Below are positions 61,972-64,000 of a DNA stretch of 64,000 nt, one piece after another (position 1 is the stretch's first letter; the number at the start of each line of letters is the position of its first letter). The notes below the pieces were generated by a model, which was not told where the DNA came from, did no database searches, and was given only the letters and a program-made list of their open reading frames with translations. Both the position numbers and the translations under genes were made by a program. This DNA comes from Thalassospira povalilytica (GTDB taxonomy: Bacteria > Pseudomonadota > Alphaproteobacteria > Rhodospirillales > Thalassospiraceae): the NCBI RefSeq assembly GCF_002844235.1, contig NZ_PGTS01000002.1, positions 186,001 through 250,000 of the forward strand. The letters are read 5' to 3'.

Positions 61972-63012
61972 TTGAAACTCAAATTTTGGCAACGCAAAGC
62001 CGACGATGACGGCGAACTGTCCGAAGATGGCGGGCAGGGGACTGCGTCCGAGTTCGAGATGCCACCCGGGCATCATCTTGGCCTTGGGACCCGTTTGCGT
62101 GCCAAGTGGGAAGGCTATGACGACCCGATTGAATATTATCTGCTTCAGCTTGAAATAGACGCCTATGCCGACTGGTTGCGCAAAATGCGTGTTTGGCTGG
62201 CGCGTCCGGTTGAACCGGAACTGGGCGAACTTGACCTTGATGATGAAATCGGGCGGTGGCCGCCCGAGCGAATCAGGCTGTATGACAAGCTGTTTGATCA
62301 CGGGATCATGATCCCGGGCGGGCATGATTACGCCCTTGAACTCGCAAAGCCGCTTGCGCTGGATGAAACGCTCAGCTGTCTTGAAATCGGGGCAAAGCTT
62401 GGCGGGGTTGCGCGTGTTCTGGCGGACCGGCTTGGCGTTTGGGTAACCGCCTATGAGCAGGATGGGGAACTGGCACTGTTGGGGATGGAGCGATCCGTTC
62501 ATGCCGGTGTCCAGAAAAAGGTCCCCGTTCAGAAATTCGATCCCGAAAAGCCCGAACTGCGCAAAGGCTATTTCAACGTCGTCTATTCGTTCGGGGAACT
62601 TTACAAGGTGCCGGGCAAAGAGACGTTTCTGGGCGAACTGGCCGGGACGTTGCGCGAACAGGGCCAGATTCTTTTGACCGACTATGTCCTGACCCGCGAT
62701 CTTGACGAGGACGGGCTTGCGCAATGGGCCAAGCTCGAAGGGGATGATCTTTTCCCCTGGACCGCACAGGAATACAAATCCCGTCTTGGGCAGCTCAAAT
62801 TTGATATCCGCATCGCCAAGGATGAGTCGGAAACCCATCTTGTGCATATCAAACAGGCCTGGATGACCATGCTGTCGGATATTCAGAAAAGCGGTTTGGA
62901 CCCCGATGTGATGGATTATCTGCTTCCAGAGATGGAAATGTGGATGAATCGCGTAAAAATGCTTGAAAATGGCTCGCTGGCCTTTTATCGGTTCTACGCA
63001 ACGATCAACTGA
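61972..63012 (+). CDS. class I SAM-dependent methyltransferase-like protein
   Basis: A 346-residue protein starting with TTG at 61972 (LKLKFWQRK), which has AGGT 7 bases upstream. A helical N-terminal 130 residues is followed by a methyltransferase fold: LSCLEIGAKLGGVARVLADRLGVWVTAYEQDG is the SAM motif I region, and NVVYSFGELYKVPGKETFLGELAGTLREQGQILLTDYVL is motif IV-V. The motif I glycines are GAKLGG rather than GxGxG, so activity is not certain. Substrate unknown. The divergent J-domain gene is 184 bases away. Confidence 0.75.
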   Translation: MKLKFWQRKADDDGELSEDGGQGTASEFEMPPGHHLGLGTRLRAKWEGYDDPIEYYLLQLEIDAYADWLRKMRVWLARPVEPELGELDLDDEIGRWPPERIRLYDKLFDHGIMIPGGHDYALELAKPLALDETLSCLEIGAKLGGVARVLADRLGVWVTAYEQDGELALLGMERSVHAGVQKKVPVQKFDPEKPELRKGYFNVVYSFGELYKVPGKETFLGELAGTLREQGQILLTDYVLTRDLDEDGLAQWAKLEGDDLFPWTAQEYKSRLGQLKFDIRIAKDESETHLVHIKQAWMTMLSDIQKSGLDPDVMDYLLPEMEMWMNRVKMLENGSLAFYRFYATIN

Positions 63013-63160
63013 TCGCTCAGGTTTCAGACTGCTGCAGGCGACTTTGACGGGATTTGTTCCAATTTCTGTCGCCGCAACCTGTTTTTAGTGTTGACAGGGG
63101 CATGTCGTACTTCTATTTTCCGGCTTCCTCGAAGGGGCCAAGTTTCTAAGGTTTAAGATT

Positions 63161-63286
63161 ATGAAGATCCGGAACTCATTGAAATCCGCGAAGCTGCGGG
63201 AAAAAGGCTGCCGTATCGTGCGCCGCCGTGGCCGCGTATACGTGATCAATAAAAAGAACCCGCGTTTCAAGGCACGCCAGGGTTAA
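63161..63286 (+). CDS. rpmJ: 50S ribosomal protein L36, zinc-free type
   Basis: A 41-residue protein starting [20 protein letters not shown] and ending [12 protein letters not shown]. It is the longer, type B L36 (YkgO-like) found across alphaproteobacteria. It has one cysteine and lacks the CxxC...CxxxxH zinc ribbon of the type A protein. Two terminators follow. Confidence 0.95.
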   Translation: MKIRNSLKSAKLREKGCRIVRRRGRVYVINKKNPRFKARQG

Positions 63287-63316
63287 TTCCCGGTACCTTG
63301 TTCTCAAAGGTTTTAC

Positions 63317-63357
63317 AAAACGCCGCATCGGTTCATCCAATGCGGCGTTTTGTTTTT
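63317..63357 (+). terminator. intrinsic terminator after rpmJ
   Basis: AAAACGCCGCAT and ATGCGGCGTTTT form a 12-bp stem around 11 bases, followed by GTTTTT. Confidence 0.9.
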
Positions 63358-63381
63358 CATGTTTGTCACGATGGCAAAATC

Positions 63382-63420
63382 AAAGGCGACCGCAGTTTCA
63401 ATATTGCGGTCGCCTTTTTT
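63382..63420. terminator. second, bidirectional terminator
   Basis: AAAGGCGACCGCA and TGCGGTCGCCTTT pair around 10 bases with a T run on the plus strand and T-rich sequence on the minus side. It serves the cyclase gene that ends at 63443. Confidence 0.85.
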
Positions 63421-63442
63421 ATCGATGGTGTGTGGGGGCTGC

Positions 63443-64000
63443 TTACCCGTTTGTGGTGAACAGTTCGGTTTTGCTGTGACGGCCCCGCAACAGAACATCA
63501 CCGGCCTTGATGACGCGGTTCGGATCGGTCAGCAGGTTGCGTGTGCTGTCTGAAATCAGAATGCGCGTGCCCAGCACCTTGTTTTCCTGTTCAAGACGCG
63601 ATGCGGTATTGACCGCATCCCCATGCACGGTAAAGGACAGGCGTGCCTTGGCCCCGACATTCCCGGCCACCATTGTTCCGGTATTCACCCCGCAGCGCAC
63701 CTGAATGTTCAATCCTTCAAAGGTGCGGTTCGAGACTTCGTTTTGCAGGGCGATTGCGCTGTCGAGCGCGGCATCGGCGTGATGTTCAAGATCATCAAAC
63801 ACGTTATAGACCGCAAGGATCGCATCCCCCTGAAACTGGGTGATGATGCCGCCATGTGATTCGATAATCTGCGTTGCGCAATCAAAGTAATCATTGAGCA
63901 TTGCAATGATCTGGTTCGGATGCAGGCTTTCACACATGGATGTGAAATGGGCAATGTCGATGAACAGAACCGTTGCTTCGGATTGTTGCGGCGGCAGGAC
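63443..64000 (-). CDS. class III adenylate/guanylate cyclase, C-terminal part, cut by window edge
   Basis: The frame is open past the right edge, so the visible 185 residues are the C-terminal catalytic domain only. The two metal Asp are in VLFIDIAHFT (with F and T of the family motif) and FQGDAIL; the transition-state region NTASRLEQENK is present. The usual substrate-specifying Lys is Gln (ITQFQGDA) and the usual Asp/Thr is Ser (SFTVHGDAVN), so ATP versus GTP preference cannot be read off. The N-terminal sensor part is outside the window. Confidence 0.85.
   Translation of the reverse strand, partial: VLPPQQSEATVLFIDIAHFTSMCESLHPNQIIAMLNDYFDCATQIIESHGGIITQFQGDAILAVYNVFDDLEHHADAALDSAIALQNEVSNRTFEGLNIQVRCGVNTGTMVAGNVGAKARLSFTVHGDAVNTASRLEQENKVLGTRILISDSTRNLLTDPNRVIKAGDVLLRGRHSKTELFTTNG

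Noticed and set aside
1..64000. Prophage, integrative element or defence island
   Set aside because: No integrase, transposase, phage structural gene, restriction system, or Cas-type gene was seen, and gene content is that of chromosomal backbone. The tRNA-Arg fragment at 60368 is the only mobile-element hint.

Overview
The window reads as chromosomal backbone of a free-living, motile marine-type alphaproteobacterium, most like Thalassospira or a close Rhodospirillales relative. This is an inference from protein style: a MotA/MotB pair, an NDUFS4-like complex I subunit, an alphaproteobacterial Zur/ZnuCB set, and cysteine-poor L32 and L36. Coding density is high and codon and base use are even. 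I see no prophage, insertion sequence, CRISPR array or recognisable defence island.

Layout. 1-7 kb: a 5'-truncated SPOR protein, a SAM hydroxide adenosyltransferase, an MBL-fold hydrolase, motB-motA, a periplasmic binding protein and a chemoreceptor with a CxxCH haem-type sensor. 7-14 kb: two small unknown proteins, apt, an unknown protein, a Panacea-domain protein, ChaN, a trans-sulfuration PLP enzyme divergent from an FAD oxidoreductase, and a NAPE-PLD-like hydrolase. 15-18 kb: a thiamine-precursor ABC operon (ATPase, permease, binding protein) behind a clear TPP riboswitch. 18-20.4 kb: histone-deacetylase-like enzyme, DUF192, tRNA-Pro(TGG), NDUFS4-like subunit, tRNA-Arg(TCT). 20.5-28 kb: RpiR regulator and a siderophore uptake cassette (FecBCDE-type ABC operon divergent from a TonB receptor, with a Fur-box match between them). 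28-31 kb: repeat-bearing lipoprotein, YitT protein, aldo/keto reductase. 31.6-35.5 kb: zinc module (COG0523 GTPase, HisI, Zur, ZnuC, ZnuB) with a strong Zur-box match in the divergent promoter. 35.5-41.5 kb: MetC, a threonine dehydratase-like enzyme, L32, two GNATs, a sulfurtransferase and an AlaX editing protein. 41.6-43.2 kb: two unknown proteins that look winged-helix-like. 43.3-46 kb: tyrS preceded by a candidate leader-peptide attenuator, then a PA0069-type radical SAM protein. 46-54.3 kb: an inverse autotransporter, LysE exporter, lactate permease with a tiny coupled membrane protein, a luciferase-like monooxygenase, and a LysR/MFS divergent pair. 54.3-64 kb: cysteine synthase, NUDIX hydrolase, PAS-GGDEF protein, GNAT, PepD, membrane J-domain protein, methyltransferase, L36, and a class III cyclase cut by the right edge.

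The most unusual signals are regulatory. A near-leaderless 16-residue peptide with tandem Tyr codons sits before an intrinsic terminator upstream of tyrS. A 23-bp exact copy of the tRNA-Arg anticodon arm lies antisense in the 3' end of the pepD transcript. A 12-bp element is repeated in inverted orientation in the divergent iron-uptake promoter region. A Zur box controls hisI together with a zinc GTPase. I do not see a large novel multi-gene system; the best protein-level unknowns are the 41.6-43.2 kb pair and the 52-residue protein behind the lactate permease.
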